From Rhynochetos jubatus (lineage: Eukaryota > Chordata > Aves > Eurypygiformes > Rhynochetidae): a DNA stretch of 64,000 nucleotides. Made by a program: the position numbers and the translations under genes. Positions within the stretch are counted from its first letter, which is position 1, and the number at the start of each line of letters is the position of its first letter. The notes beneath the pieces were generated by a model. It was given only the letters and a program-made list of their open reading frames with translations. It did not search any database and had not been told where the DNA came from. The stretch is from contig CM050650.1 in assembly GCA_027574665.1 (NCBI GenBank), positions 101,715,086 to 101,779,085 on the forward strand, written 5' to 3'. This document shows, piece after piece, positions 36,895 through 49,307 of this stretch.

Positions 36895-38360
36895 AAACAG
36901 TGAACTTTTCCAGTGAGTGCAATTACTATATAATACACTCACCATTATGGCAAATGCATGTTGAAACTGATTTGACAGTGTTTTTTATTTCAGCATGTGT
37001 AAATATCTTTGAAAGCTGTACTGTCAGTTTAAGGGAAGTTTATTCTAGCTTTCTATGTACTGCTACCTAAGCAGTTAAAAACTAACCTGAAATACGTGAG
37101 TTCTGACTATTCAAGAAGAACTTTGACTGATATCACTGAATAGGTCGAGAATTGCCTTTAAATTACACCGAGGCAACGTTGGGGTGGAAATAATATTTAG
37201 CCTCCTAAGAATAAAAAACGAATTTTAAAAACTATGTGTTTGAACACAGACTTTCATTGAAGAACAATGTAATTTCTCTAAGAAATGCCTAGTTACCCAT
37301 CTTAGGACATTTACATCATAACAATGAATAGACCACACACTGTGACTTCTGTTACTTGTTTTGCTACCATGTGGTTTCTTGATTTCACTTTCTATAGAAG
37401 CTTTCAGGGTCCATCTTCTTAAGAATACCTAAATATTTTGACATTCTAAAAATCATTCTGCAAGATATATAACTCCTGTTTTCATGTGAAAAATCAACCA
37501 TCTGCTATCCTAATGCTATTAAGGGTGCAGATCCCATGTGATTTGATTTGATATGATTTGGGGATGGATGACAGGATGAGTGTACTACTTTTCAAAACAA
37601 TAGTACTTTTTGAGTACTCTCTGTGTTGTGATCTTTGGTCTCATCACAATGGTATAGATTTGGTTTTCCAATTTTACATGGTTTGTAGAAATCCATTCAA
37701 ATATTGCCATTAAAACAATAAGTGAATTACACGGAAATGAATTTGATTTTTGACTGAGTTTACTTGAAAGGGTTTGAATAATAGTTTGAAAACATATACT
37801 AGCTTGTAAAGTCTTTGCACTCTTTGAATCGTTTTAGGTGTTACTTATGCGTACTAAAGAAAGAAACATCTACAGGAGATTCTGCAGTTTTTCTAGTTTT
37901 TCAAAGAGTTGCTACGTCTTGACCTTGCAATCTTTATGAATTATGAAATCCTTACAGGTCAGTGTTTAAACAGGATAAACACCTGCTTCTTACCAGCACT
38001 GCTAAAGTAACTTGGTAACTACTGCAGCCTTCTGCACACTTCCATTTCCTGCAGATCAATAGATGTTTTATGCAGAAGATCATGCGATGAGGGTAGGAAT
38101 CCCAGAAGGTTATGTGAGAGGGATGATTAAACCACTATGTTGAATCTTTTAGGAGGACTCTAAATTTCAGATTACCAGCAGGGCTCCCGTCAATATGGAG
38201 CCTTCTCCCCAAACCATTAATTTCCATCTTCAGTGCAAGTTTATGACACTGACCAGATGCATCGTTTCTTCTACTGAAATCTGTATCTGTATTCCTTAAA
38301 AGAAAACAAAAAAACCCCACACAGTAAGGGATGTTTTTAGGGACATTTCTGTAAAGTGGT
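36895..38360. other. non-coding sequence, possible 3' UTR of a minus-strand gene
   Basis: No repeat was recognised. If 38361-38471 is a terminal exon, its 3' UTR would extend into this interval on the minus strand. TTTATT (AATAAA on the minus strand) occurs at 37039-37044 and 36984-36989, both rather far from the stop. Confidence 0.35.
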
Positions 38361-38471
38361 TCACAAAGATCCACTCTTTTTCTTATAAATGGCCAGCTTC
38401 ATACACAGGGCAGCTTCTTCATTAGCAGTGCTAGTCATTAAGATGAATGAAACATCCTCTACGTTTTCATG
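38361..38471 (-). CDS. candidate terminal coding exon, unrecognised protein
   Basis: On the minus strand a clear acceptor (CTGCCTTTCTCTTTCAG) ends at 38472. The next 111 nt are open from the first base and stop at TGA (38363-38361), coding 36 residues. The translation starts HENVEDVSFILMTSTANEEA and ends LAIYKKKSGSL. It mixes acidic, hydrophobic and basic residues with no low-complexity bias, and so resembles real coding sequence. No family is recognised. It starts in phase 0, matching the phase-0 end of the exon-like window at 53895-54097 on the same strand. About 50 nt downstream a second acceptor-like signal (TTTTGTTTTCTTTTAAG) leads into another open stretch (38150-38306), possibly an alternative end or UTR. 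This may be chance: there is no homology evidence. Confidence 0.3.
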   Translation of the reverse strand, partial: HENVEDVSFILMTSTANEEAALCMKLAIYKKKSGSL

Positions 38472-38989
38472 CTGAAAGAGAAAGGCAGTTGCCACTAATG
38501 AAATTTATAATAATAAAAAGATAAATGAAGTTTCCTTCCATGTTTTATTGATAAATACAATTGAGTCTAGTCAGACATACATAAAACATAAAGACAGTCA
38601 CTTTATGAGCACACTTACAACAAATGTATCTACTTTCTATGTTTCCAAGATAGTTGTTACCTCGCACTGATCATATGGTTGAGGGCATATTTATTATTTT
38701 TCCAGCATGCTGTCTTTTGAACAAGTTGTTCAAAATAATCAGAGCTAAATTTGGCATATTATACAAATTTTTCTTGAACAGCTAGGAAAGGCTAATTAGA
38801 AAGGAAAGACTGAAAAAATCTGTGAGAATGTAAAACCCACGCAGAGCTCTTGTCTGGTAAGCAAGATGAGTCCTGGTCTCCTGTGGTGTATGAGTAATGA
38901 AAGGAAGACAATTCCACCACCACTCCATTTTAGAGGGTAGTTAAAGACCCAATGAGACCTCATAATTGGCACTGACATCAGGTAAAACA
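38472..38989. other. non-coding sequence
   Basis: Nothing was recognised between the exon candidate and the retroviral relic. The interval begins with the polypyrimidine tract of the candidate acceptor. Confidence 0.5.
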
Positions 38990-39299
38990 AACCTGAAGAA
39001 GGATTTATTGTCTTGTCTTCTATCTACACTTTATTTTAAAACCTTGGGATCTACTGTGATTTTGGTTATATTTCATCATCATCTTGAAAAATTGTCTAGA
39101 ACAGGTCACAAAGGTATACTTCATCCCCCTTTTCGGTTTTGTCCTTATCTAGAAACAGAGAATATATATACAGAACCTGCTAGAGACAGGTTTCAGGTAT
39201 ATGTTCCAATTTTCGGTGTTCCCATGTTGATCACATAACATCACATTTACCTTCAAGGGAAGATGACAAGGTGTTGGATGTAACCCAAGCCTCGGTTTT

Positions 39300-39900
39300 T
39301 GTTAATTTACTCCCTTCAGTGCATCCCATACTCATTTTCATTTATGAAACAGTCACCCAGATAGATCGCCAGTTGCATGGTTAAACACAACTTCATTTCC
39401 AGCGCTTCAATAGGGTTTTACCTCTATTTTAGGGGGAATCTGGGCAGCTACTGACAGGAACCCATTATGAATGGGATTTACCATGTTTTTGTTGCTGACT
39501 TAGTACAGCTTCCCACAAGTGGGATCCCCTCCTGGAGATATTAACAGATTCACTCTTTTGTAGCTATTTTTTTAGTAGCCCCTTTAACTATTCTACTGTT
39601 CCATTACTTTGAGGTTGGAAAGTCCAATGTATGTTGAAGCACACCATTTGTACTTCTTTCTTCTTAGTGTGAACCATTATAAGACTCAATTTCTCAGGGC
39701 AAGTAGCAACCCATTGATTTAAAGCAGCAGTGCAGCTCGTTTGGGGTACACACTCCCTCTGCCACAATTATTTCTACTTCCGTAACGATGTATTTCCAGC
39801 CTTCACATCCTCACTTTGAGGGACCACTACACAATAATATACTTGCCAAGTTTTCCGAGTAGATTATCAAAGTGTTGTCCTTTCGACACGTGCTGTACCA
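39300..39900 (-). pseudogene. retroviral integrase relic (broken)
   Basis: Minus-strand translation in pieces gives, in order, a GWKYIVTEVE segment, an NQWVATCPEKLSL segment, and an HWTFQPQSNGTVE segment followed by a stop and then LKGLLKK. This order matches the catalytic core of retroviral integrases, in which a conserved P-Q-S-N-G-like motif and the catalytic glutamate precede a G-L-L-K-type helix. In-frame stops and frameshifts interrupt it (a stop directly after the glutamate, others further down), and the aspartate positions are not intact. It is non-functional. It is recognised from motif order only, and the subclass is not determined. Confidence 0.55.
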
Positions 39901-40447
39901 CTGTGGGAGTAAAAAGGCATCAGTCTACAATTTCTTTTGACAGAGCTTTTCTCACAGGTGATTCTCACATCACACCGTGTTGAAATGAAGTTGGGAGCCA
40001 ATCCACTTCCCTGCAGGTTTCAGTGGCTTTGCATGCTGTGTCTTATCCCTGCAAGTGCTCATGGGCTGCAGGAGCTGGAGGTCCTGCTGCCTGAGCCTGG
40101 TCCTGGCTACCATCTCTCCCAACATTGTAGTGGGTGGCCCATACAGTGAGCCATTAGTATTTTTGGGTGCAGTCAGAGGGTATTGTTGCTGGTTTTAATC
40201 ACCTTTCTGAGCTGAAGTCCCCTGTGCCCATCTGCCTAGCTCAGCCAGACATCCACGCTTGATTAATTTAGGGAGAAGCATTTACACAACTGGTTCATCC
40301 ATTCAGTGGGTCCATCCCAGTGATCTAGCCCTTCATCCAGACCAAAGCTCCCTGGGTGCCCACAGGGAGAAGCTTAGCTCCCTTTGCAGCAGTCCTGCTC
40401 ATTCCCACACCCTTCCCTCCCCTCTGGGCCTCCTGCCACCCAGGTGC

Positions 40448-40600
40448 TCACCATCTAGTGCCACCTGCTTCCTTTAAAGCATCTACTAGCTTTTGCAAAA
40501 CATGGTGAAAACGTGGTTCATACAGTTGTGGGCCGTCTGTACCTTTTCCATCACAAGTGGTCATGTAGGTAGAGACAGAAGAGTTTTCAGCCATTGCCAT
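40448..40600 (-). pseudogene. short open frame at the gag position of the ERV relic
   Basis: The frame opens with ATG at 40600 and runs 50 codons to TGA at 40448, with a PQLYEPRFHHVLQKLVDALK segment in its second half. It lies upstream of the integrase relic on the same strand. No gag domain is recognisable, and the assignment rests on position. It could equally be unrelated. Confidence 0.25.
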
Positions 40601-40798
40601 TTGTGCTTATCCCTTTCGGTGTGTCTTTTGTTTAAAAAGCGCTGAATCAGGTGGTAGATTCGGTTTTACCCGTAATTCACCCTGTTTCAGTGTTTATTCA
40701 TTTTCTTCCCCCACCCTACTGGTGGGAGAAATGACATACAGACAGGAAACTTATTAAAAAGTAATAACCCTCTTTACAGGAAATAAATAGCTAAGTGG

Positions 40799-40813
40799 AA
40801 AAAAAAAAAAAAA
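40799..40813. repeat. poly(A) tract, 15 nt
   Basis: An uninterrupted A run about 40 nt outside the ERV relic. Confidence 0.85.
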
Positions 40814-41323
40814 GAGTACTTGAGTTGTTTCATTGTATTTTCAAGGCTTTAGCTGTTCTCCACCCATTCAGTAATGTTACTGTAATGGTTTAGCTAGAAG
40901 ATTAAGGTCTTTATGCCCCCAATCTAATTTACTTAAATAGTGTTGAACAGTGATTTATGAATTCATGATAACAACTTCATGCAGTATTCCATCAAAAATT
41001 AAAAGAGAACCATATTTTACTACTTGCAGCAGAGCAAAACTCATAAAGAAATAAATAAAATGTTAATGTAATAAGATTAATTGTAATCTGTATTAGTAAA
41101 CAAACACACAAAGAGTCCAGCATATGCGTGGTTTACATTTAATAATTTTGTTCTGGTGGATAATCATGGTTAATTTTCTCTCCACATGTTATATTAGCAA
41201 ACACATTTCCTTCAGGTTGTTTCAGACTATGTGGCCACTACTTTGTCCTGGAAAAAGAGTTTCCAGGTTCTTAACAAAACCAGCAAGTTTCTTGAATTTG
41301 ATCTGCAACTGCAGTGTGGGGGG

Positions 41324-41340
41324 AAAAAAAAAAAAAAAAA
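41324..41340. repeat. poly(A) tract, 17 nt
   Basis: A run of 17 A preceded by GTGTGGGGGG. No retrocopy body was recognised upstream. Confidence 0.85.
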
Positions 41341-44300
41341 GATAGACTGAGATCAGCGATGCTAATTGTGTGGTTTGGGAACTAACCCTTATGAGTTACC
41401 ACATGACTCATCAGCTGCTGAGACAACTTTTTTGTACTCCAAGCTTGAAATGAAATGGCTCTTTGAGGGGTGCTTAAACAAGAGTAACAGTTTGCTGACT
41501 TTAATTGCCACACCTGTAAATGTCCTGATTTTGGGTAACAGCTTTAATTAGATGTTATTTTATGCTGCTTCTTGATTTGTAGAGATGACTTTTAAGCATG
41601 TGTGTATACTTTTTTTCTTTGTTGGATGTGTCATCAGCATGAATATTTTTATATTTTTATTTACATGGATTTCAACTTTTTATGTAAATGCACATGTGAG
41701 TAAAAAGAATGCTCTCTTCAGTAATACGTAAGATGATGCTTGGACCACAAAGTCTGTAAAATTTTATGTAATTGATGCTATCAGCATCAATCCAGCTTTT
41801 AAATAGCAGATACCCGATGAATGACATTACATTTATGAAGAATTGTGAATGCTGAATGCACACTACTGCTAACGCACGCTTCAACCGTGATATTTATTTA
41901 AAAGTTACGATTCATTGCAAATCTCTTCCAGTACAGTCCTGGTCTAGATTAATGCAGAAAATGTTTCCCCATGGAAGAAAACAACTTTTTAAATTAAATT
42001 GTACTTCTCAATTTTAGAGCTACTCTTACAATTTAGATTCATATATATTTGATTACGTAACATAACTACAGTTTCCAAAGACAATTAAAACAGCTTATCA
42101 CAGCTTCAGTCTCAGACTGCTTTAGCAGTAACAAATAAACACAGCCATATTCATAAATCTGTAACTGTTGGGTTTGGTTGTTTTATTCCAAGCCTGTTCT
42201 TCATTAACTTGACATCTTCGGTTTATGTATGCTATTAAGACATCACCTGTAAATGCAAACAGTATTTTGAGTTAGTTAAATGAAGTTTGTACGATTCACC
42301 TATTCCTGAATTAATATGCTAGCTTTTGTAATTTTATAGTCACATATTCCCATTTTAATGAATTCTTTTTTACTCTTTCTTAACAAACTGCTCCCTCTCA
42401 CACTTTGAACAATTTTAAGATACCTTCAGACACTCATTTTCTCTGGCGAAAACATTTTTTTTCCTCTGACCATTTCTGTTGCCCTAGACTTTGTCTGGTC
42501 TCCTGCTTTGAAAATGACAGCTTTTCTTCTCTACAGTCTGTCTCTTGGTCTTTGAGTTCTCCCACAGTTTCCATATGGATATTTCCACACATTTTATTAC
42601 TAGGCTTTTGTTTAATTTTAAGCTTCAGAAATGTTCCAATGTATTGCTTCTTTGTCCATTATACTTTTTCAAGCTACTCTTCCAGTGAAGGTGCTTGCCT
42701 TTATCGCAGGCATTATCAATCATTAAGTACAGTAAGTAAGATTAATTCAGTGTTCTCCCAGACATGGAGAATACATCTCATTATACAGACAGGGAAGTGT
42801 TTTAAACATGCATAGAGGCATTGCCAAAATGTGGAATTCAATTCTGTTATGTGTATTCATCCATTAACTATCAATTACCCACATTTTCAGACTAGTAAAT
42901 TAAACTAACAGTACCCACAAAAAATTCCAAAAATGCACTACATGAAAGGGAGATTTTTTTATTGTGTATTTCCCACTTTCAATTATTCTATTACTCATGG
43001 TGTGCAAGAAAGTAATACTCAAGTAACTTATTTTTAGTTTGAAGATGCTTCTTTATTTACGTTGAGTAGTCTAGGTTGAATACAGCACAATGAAGAAAAT
43101 AGAATAGCCTGAAGCAAAGTAGTCTGGCACGTTTATCTGTTCAAATATGAATAATAAATTGCACAGGGAATACTAATATTTTTCTACATTGGCCTACTCA
43201 GGTTTAATATGTACTCTGTCTTGTTATAACGGATTAGAAGTAAAAGGCACTGAAAATTATTTTCACTGTAATTGGTTCTCCTCCCATTGAAATCATAGAG
43301 GAATATAGCCACAAAGGCAGCAGTTCAGGAGCTGGACTTTGGTCTAATAGATTTCTCTACTAGGTAATAAAATGAGACACATACTGTTCTTTGCCCACTG
43401 GCATTCGTATTCTGCTATATGAACCTTGACAAATGTTCTCGATTGGAATCATCAGATCACCTCTTTCACTTCTCATGAAGTGACCACAATGAAAGTTACT
43501 TCACTGAGAAACAGAATAAACTAAAGAACTTCACGAAAACAAAATGCTGATATTTGATAAAATCAAGCCATCAGGGGTAGGTCTGAGAAGGATAGTGCTA
43601 AAGAGGTATTATCCACAAATGATATCTCCCTTGGATATGATGGTATTCATTTCCATAAGATATGTCCATCGTACTGGTACTACTAAGGGTTAATAGTGAC
43701 ATGTAACAGCTTGTGTAATGTATCGAAGTGAAATCCTTATTCCGTATGATTAAGACAGTGTTAGTTTCCTATGGAAGTAGGAGCTGCTTGTATTGTCAGG
43801 ACAATAATAGTGTTGTCCCAAATCTTGGTTCTTCTGCCCCGTGTGCAAGAGCCAATCAACACACTGAGTGGAGATATTTGTACTTATTTTGATTCTGCAG
43901 AGGTGGGTGATAGGCATCTAATGCAGCTAGCAAACCTTTCAGAAATACAAAAGGTCTTTTATACAAAATATTAACAAGGAAGAAATCACAATAAAACAAC
44001 TGATTGGTCATTTATACTTTTCTCCATCACCCACAATTATGTGTGTTTATTTTCTGAGTATTTGGGGAGATTTTCTTCAGTATCATACTCATTATTCATA
44101 AGGGGTTTTAACTTTTAACATTCAAATCACCTAAGGATAGTTCTTGACACACATTTTGATTAGGGTCCAGCATAGATTCAGGTAGCAAACTGTAGGTCAC
44201 TGTATACAATATATGCTTGACAGGTTAATGTATTATTAGTTAATGTAACAGGTATACTATTGTTCTTAACCAGGTGGTGGGGGGAGTTTCCATCTCCGTT

Positions 44301-45175
44301 TCCAAGGATGACAATTGATGTCCTAAACCTTTACCATATCCCTACTGGGGTTGATAGTTGTTAGCAGATCCTCACGGATTAATTTTTTAACTATAATTTA
44401 TCCTGAACAGATAACATCTAACAGCTGTCCAGAAGAGACATCTAATAGGAATATTTGGCCAGTGATAATGATCCAGCTGTATCAAAGATTCAACTGAAAG
44501 TTGTGTACAGTCAGGTAGCCGTGACAAACCAGCTTTTCTCTTCAGGGATGGGTGACATCATTGTGATAAGCTCTGCCTTATGTTAGATACTAAAGCTGAT
44601 CCCTCACTAAAGTAGAAAAATGCCTAAGCATCTTCATACTTCATGAGGAGGAGGGAAAAAGTCCTCAATATTTTTGTCTAATTAATACATATAGCATCTT
44701 TACTGCTAGTTAGCGAGACCATCTACAGAGACATAACCCACTTCTACAAACTATCCAACAATTCGATTTCTGTTACTAGAAATAGTGTCATCCTCTGTAA
44801 AATGCTGGATGTTCTACAAAGACAAATGGGATATCTTCCATGGCTTTGGCATGCACCCTGTTTTCTGTCATCTTCTTTGTTGTTATCAGAGGTGAGTTGG
44901 ATGTTTAGGTCCTGTAGACTCCTTTAGTCCCCTTCAAGAAAGTAGAGGAGATCTGCTACTGACAGTGTGGCAATTAACATTTTACTCACAGCAGAGACAG
45001 TAACCTCAGCCACTTGATTCCTAGAAGGAACTGGAAAATTCTGGAGGTTAACTTTTCCTAACTCTCATTTTCAAATGTATCCAGAGTAGGGAAGTAGAAG
45101 TCACATAGGAAACAGGCATATATTTGTAAAACAAATTAGATATAATCAAAGGAATTATTCAAATAGATGATGTGA

Positions 45176-45228
45176 TTTTTTTTTTCTGTTGTTTGTTTAT
45201 TTGTTTGGGGTTTTGGTTTTTTTTTTTT
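45176..45228. repeat. T/G-rich tract 1
   Basis: T runs interspersed with G, including TTTGGGGTTTTGG before a T12 run. Confidence 0.8.
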
Positions 45229-45425
45229 GATACCTGGAAAATATCTATTGTGATTATTTCAATACTGTAATTCCCTAATAATTGAAAGAGGCTTAGTAAG
45301 TACAATATGAGATCTCAATTTTTTAAATAAGTATAACATATAATCTAATTAAAGTGTATTCCCTGGGTCTTTAAGATTACTTAGTTTTAATCACTAGGCA
45401 TTGTTTTAAAATTTAAATTGTAGTG

Positions 45426-45470
45426 CGGTTTTGGTTTTGGGGTTTTTTGGGGTTGTTTGTTTTTTTTTTT
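45426..45470. repeat. T/G-rich tract 2
   Basis: GGTTTTGGTTTTGGGG, then TTTTTTGGGG, then GTTTG and a T run. It contains two GGGG runs and several GG pairs separated by T. Confidence 0.8.
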
Positions 45471-46483
45471 GACTTGTCAGTAACAACAGTGTATAACAAA
45501 TAGTTGAACCAAAAAGAGTTTACCAAATAAGCAAATTCCACTTTGTCTCCATGTGACCCTTGGAGTCGGAATTCTTTAAATAAAACTACTTACAGAAAAA
45601 GAGAGGGTTTTCTTTCTCTATTGAACATTACCAAACGGAAACTAATTGATGAAACCTTGATGCAATACATGTGCCAAACATTATTAAATCTGGTGAAATA
45701 GAGGTCTGAACCTTTCTTCACGTTAAAAAGGAGCAGACCATCGCTGGAAGGAATCTGTATGAAAATCTCCTAGCTTTGCTGCTGGGAAATACATAATTAA
45801 CTTCCACTCTATTTCTGGTGTGAGTGAAAATGAATTTATCATTCTGCTTTGGATCTGTAGAATAATTTTGTACCAGCACTTTTCAAGCAGCGTTTCCTGA
45901 AATCCAAGTTTATCACCATCTTATTAGGATTATTTTGAAAGAGAATATTTACATCTAGTAGATTTACAGTGTTTATGTCATATTTCATGACATGTAAAAC
46001 CCTCACTGCTCAGAAAATGGGTACCTTTTTTTTTCCTTCTTGCTGTGGGCTATGTAATAATAGTGATTTCTGAGCTTGCTCTGACTTCTGAATCAACCTT
46101 CCCTGCTACCACAAGCAGCCTAGGATTAATTAGTACTGTTGTGCAATTTTGCGATTTTGCTTTTGGTATATGTGACCCAGCTTTTTCAGAACTACCTCAG
46201 ACACCTCTTATTACCTCTTCCTCTCCACATCCAATTTTTGAAGTTTTATAGTAGTGTATAAGGGAGTCCAAGGTTTACTGGTTTAGAACAAAAAATACAG
46301 AAACTGAAAATAACTGTGTGTCCAGTCCTTTGGGTACTCACCGGGGAATGGAAAGCTGACATACCTGCATTACAGATCAACTTCATAGGATGCAAAAATG
46401 TAGTAATATGAACTAGAATGTGTTTTTTCTCACTTTTGTTGGGACTGTCCTTACCATAAAGCTTCTGTATAATTTTTTCTCCT

Positions 46484-46580
46484 GGGTGGGTTGTGTTTTT
46501 TTGGGTTTTTTTTTTTTTTTTTGTAGGGGAGGTGGGTTGGGTTTGGATTTGGTTTAGTTTTTTCTTCTTCTTTTTTGACT
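46484..46580. repeat. T/G-rich tract 3
   Basis: GGGTGGGTTGTG, a T7 run, GGG, a run of about 18 T, then GTAGGGGAGGTGGGTTGGG and further T/G and T/C runs. It is strongly strand-asymmetric. Confidence 0.8.
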
Positions 46581-48560
46581 CCTTGCCTTTATTGTTACAG
46601 TTTCAATAAGAAAAGTGACAAATGCCCCCAACCCCAGAGCGCTCCAAAGCCTGGTGGCTAGGGCTGCCTTTCTCATGAGAAGTATGGCTATCTGTGCCAT
46701 GAGGAGCAGGCTGAGTAATACTCTGTATTTTTATTACTGTGTAAATCATGGATCAAACTAGATGGGACACCATCTGTCCAGGATCCTTCATGTTCAATGA
46801 AACTGTATAATCCTCAGGAGGTTTTCCATTTAAAAGGTGATAAAAGTTTTCATGGTAGTTAGCAAGATACTTGATAAAGTTCTGCAGTCAAAAATATTTA
46901 TAGGTCAGTATCCCAGATTTTGATATACAGGTATGGGACCTAAAAGACTGGATCTCCAGTCTTCTCCATTTGTCAAGCTGGAACATATCCAAATCTTTAA
47001 AGAAAAGTCACAGGTGGCCTTCAGGAGGTTTCTCAGGCTTAGAAGTGTCAAAGGATGGACGTAGCGACTTGCTGCTCTGAGCACAGTATCTGGAGACAGA
47101 AGGATTCAAATTTACACATAGCATTTGCACGTTACTATCTCCAGGCAGCTGTGTCTGCTGCCTTAGGATGCTCCATAAACTAGTGGATCTGAATTCAGGG
47201 CTCTTGAACTCTTCCCATTGGAGCATATGGAGCAATCTTCCTGAGATCTAGGTTCCTGGTTCTAGCTTTGTACTCCAGATAGCATGCAGATTTTTATTGA
47301 CCTGCCAATTTCCCAGTTAAAATTAACCTCAGGTAAGCATGGACATGTACAGTACAGCTGTATACGTGATCCTAGAACCAGTTTATATTCAGTACGTAGG
47401 TAAAGGTACAATTCATCCAGACTGTTTCAGATGTTGGTCTCAATTTAAGAAGAATCATACTGTGAAAGTGCTTCTTTCTATTCATTACCTTAGAGAGATT
47501 TTAGATTAATTTACATTGTGCACAGCAACCTTTAATCAGATGTATACCATCCTCTATTTCCATTAAATACGGAAAACACCCCACAGGATGTATTTACTTG
47601 GTCTGTGGGAGTAGGAGCTATGTAAGACAAGGTATACAGGATCAGGAGGGTAACTCATGCATGAAGTCCAGTGTATAACACTACAGGCCAGGGCATTATT
47701 GAATGATTAGAGCAGAGCAAAGTGCCAAAATGCTTAAATATTGATTGTCGCAAAATTATCCAAGTAACCCTACTGATGTGTTCTATCAGTCAGAAGGGCA
47801 GTTCTCTGACCCTGGAGAAAAGGAGATTATAGTGGTTTATGCTTAGTTTGAGTCCATTTCGTTCAGGATCAAAACTGCTTTCTTCCTTTGTCAGAGTTTG
47901 TGGTTTGGAACTTCATATTTCATTATAGATTTTAATTTCCCCTGATTTATCTAATTTAACAAAAGAGGTTAAGAGAGGTGCTTATTAATAACGCTTTTTT
48001 CCCCTCTGTGATGTTTTGGAAAAAATGTTTTCTGAAAAATTATACTCAGGAGTGAAGAGATATTAATAATTATGAATTGATTTACATAGAAATAGGCTAA
48101 TTATTATGTTGGCTGCATGAAATTATTCATTGTTTAAAAGTTCAACCTCTGTTTTTCATTTTAGGGGAATTTTTATTGCTCTATAGAGTGTCCTGTAACA
48201 TCATCTCTAAATGGCTGTGAATTTCCTAAAACTCAAACACAGTTGTTTTTTATTACTGTAACAAGAGATAAAAGCTGGTTTTCTAATGCATGTTACTTTT
48301 CAATTGATTTAAAAAAGGTCAAGGGAATGCCCTTTGGTGCCACCTATCATCAGATAAAAGAGGAGAGAGAATTTGTGAAATGACAATTACTTGGTTTCTT
48401 TATAGAATTAGCGATACCATTTTTTCCTTCACTCTCTAGTATTTCCAAGTAAAGTAATGATTTCCTAATTTCTTTATTTGCAAATCACAAATGAAGGCAT
48501 GAAAAAAGCTTCAGTAGTTGTTCATCACGTCTCTGAAACATTGCTTCATGCAGCTGAATA

Positions 48561-49307
48561 TCTGGGGAAGAACAACCCCATGTTCCAGTACAGGTTGGGG
48601 GCTGTTCTCTTGGAGGGCAGCTCTGGGGAAAAGGACCTTGGAGTCCTAGTGGACAACAGGCTGACCATGAGCCAACAGTGTGCCCTCGCGGCCAAGAAGG
48701 CCAGTGGCATCCTGGGATGCATTAAGAAGAGCGTGGCCAGCAGGTCGAGGGAAGTTATCCTCCCCCTCCACTCTGCGCTGGTGAGGCCTCCCCTGGAGTG
48801 CTGTGTCCAGTTCTGGGCTTTTCAGTTCCAGAAGGACAAGGAGCTACTGGAGAGGGTCCAGCGCAGGGCCACTAAGATGGTGAAGAGCCTGGAGCACCTT
48901 CCATATGAAGAAAGGTTGAGAGAGCTGGGTCTGTTTAGCTTGGAGAAGAGGAGGCTGAGGGGGATCTTATCAATGCTTATCAATATCTAAAGGGTGGGTG
49001 TCAGGAGGATGGGGCCAGGCTCTTCTCAGTGGTGTCCAGTGACAGGACTAGGGGCAATGGCCATCAACTGGCAAACAGAAGGTTCAACCTGAACGTGAGG
49101 AAACCCTTCTTCCCTGTGAGGGTGCCAGAGCCCTGGGACAGGCTGCCCAGAGAAGGTGGGGGAGTCTCCTTCCCTGGAGACTTTCCAAAGCCACCTGGAC
49201 TGGTTCCTTTGTGATCTGCTCTGTGGTCCTGCTCTGTCCGGGGGGTTGGACTAGATGGTCTCTAGAGGTCCCTTCCAACCCCCAACACTCTGTGAATCTG
49301 TGAATCT
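48561..49307 (+). mobile_element. young CR1 LINE copy B, 5' truncated
   Basis: The plus-strand counterpart of the copy at 28061-28793. The frame is open from the [17 protein letters not shown] segment through [29 protein letters not shown] and [13 protein letters not shown], to the stop after SMLINI (48988-48990). The rest of the conserved 3' domain ([20 protein letters not shown]) follows in a different frame. The 3' end is CTCTGTGAATCTGTGAATCT. It is about 94-95% identical to copy A by eye. It encodes only the C-terminal fragment of reverse transcriptase and is not functional. Confidence 0.95.

Larger units (their letters stand above)
38990..40760 (-). mobile_element. decayed endogenous retrovirus internal region
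   Basis: This block contains an integrase-like relic (39300-39900) and, upstream on the same strand, a short gag-position open frame (40448-40600). The protease, reverse transcriptase and most of gag cannot be found between them, so the provirus has a large internal deletion or is extremely decayed. No flanking LTR is recognisable on either side. Class III (ERVL-like) is suggested by the abundance of ERVL-type LTRs nearby, but that is inference. The boundaries are approximate. Confidence 0.45.
40761..48560. other. AT-rich non-coding sequence with T/G-rich tracts
   Basis: Nearly 8 kb without a recognised interspersed repeat. The longest open frame (42405-42815, plus, 136 codons) is rich in S, F and C, reflects pyrimidine-rich DNA, and has no recognisable domain. 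Simple repeats are listed separately. No gene is supported. Confidence 0.5.

Noticed and set aside
42405-42815. 136-codon open frame
   Set aside because: It is rich in F, S and C as expected from pyrimidine-rich DNA, with no splice or domain evidence and no recognisable similarity.
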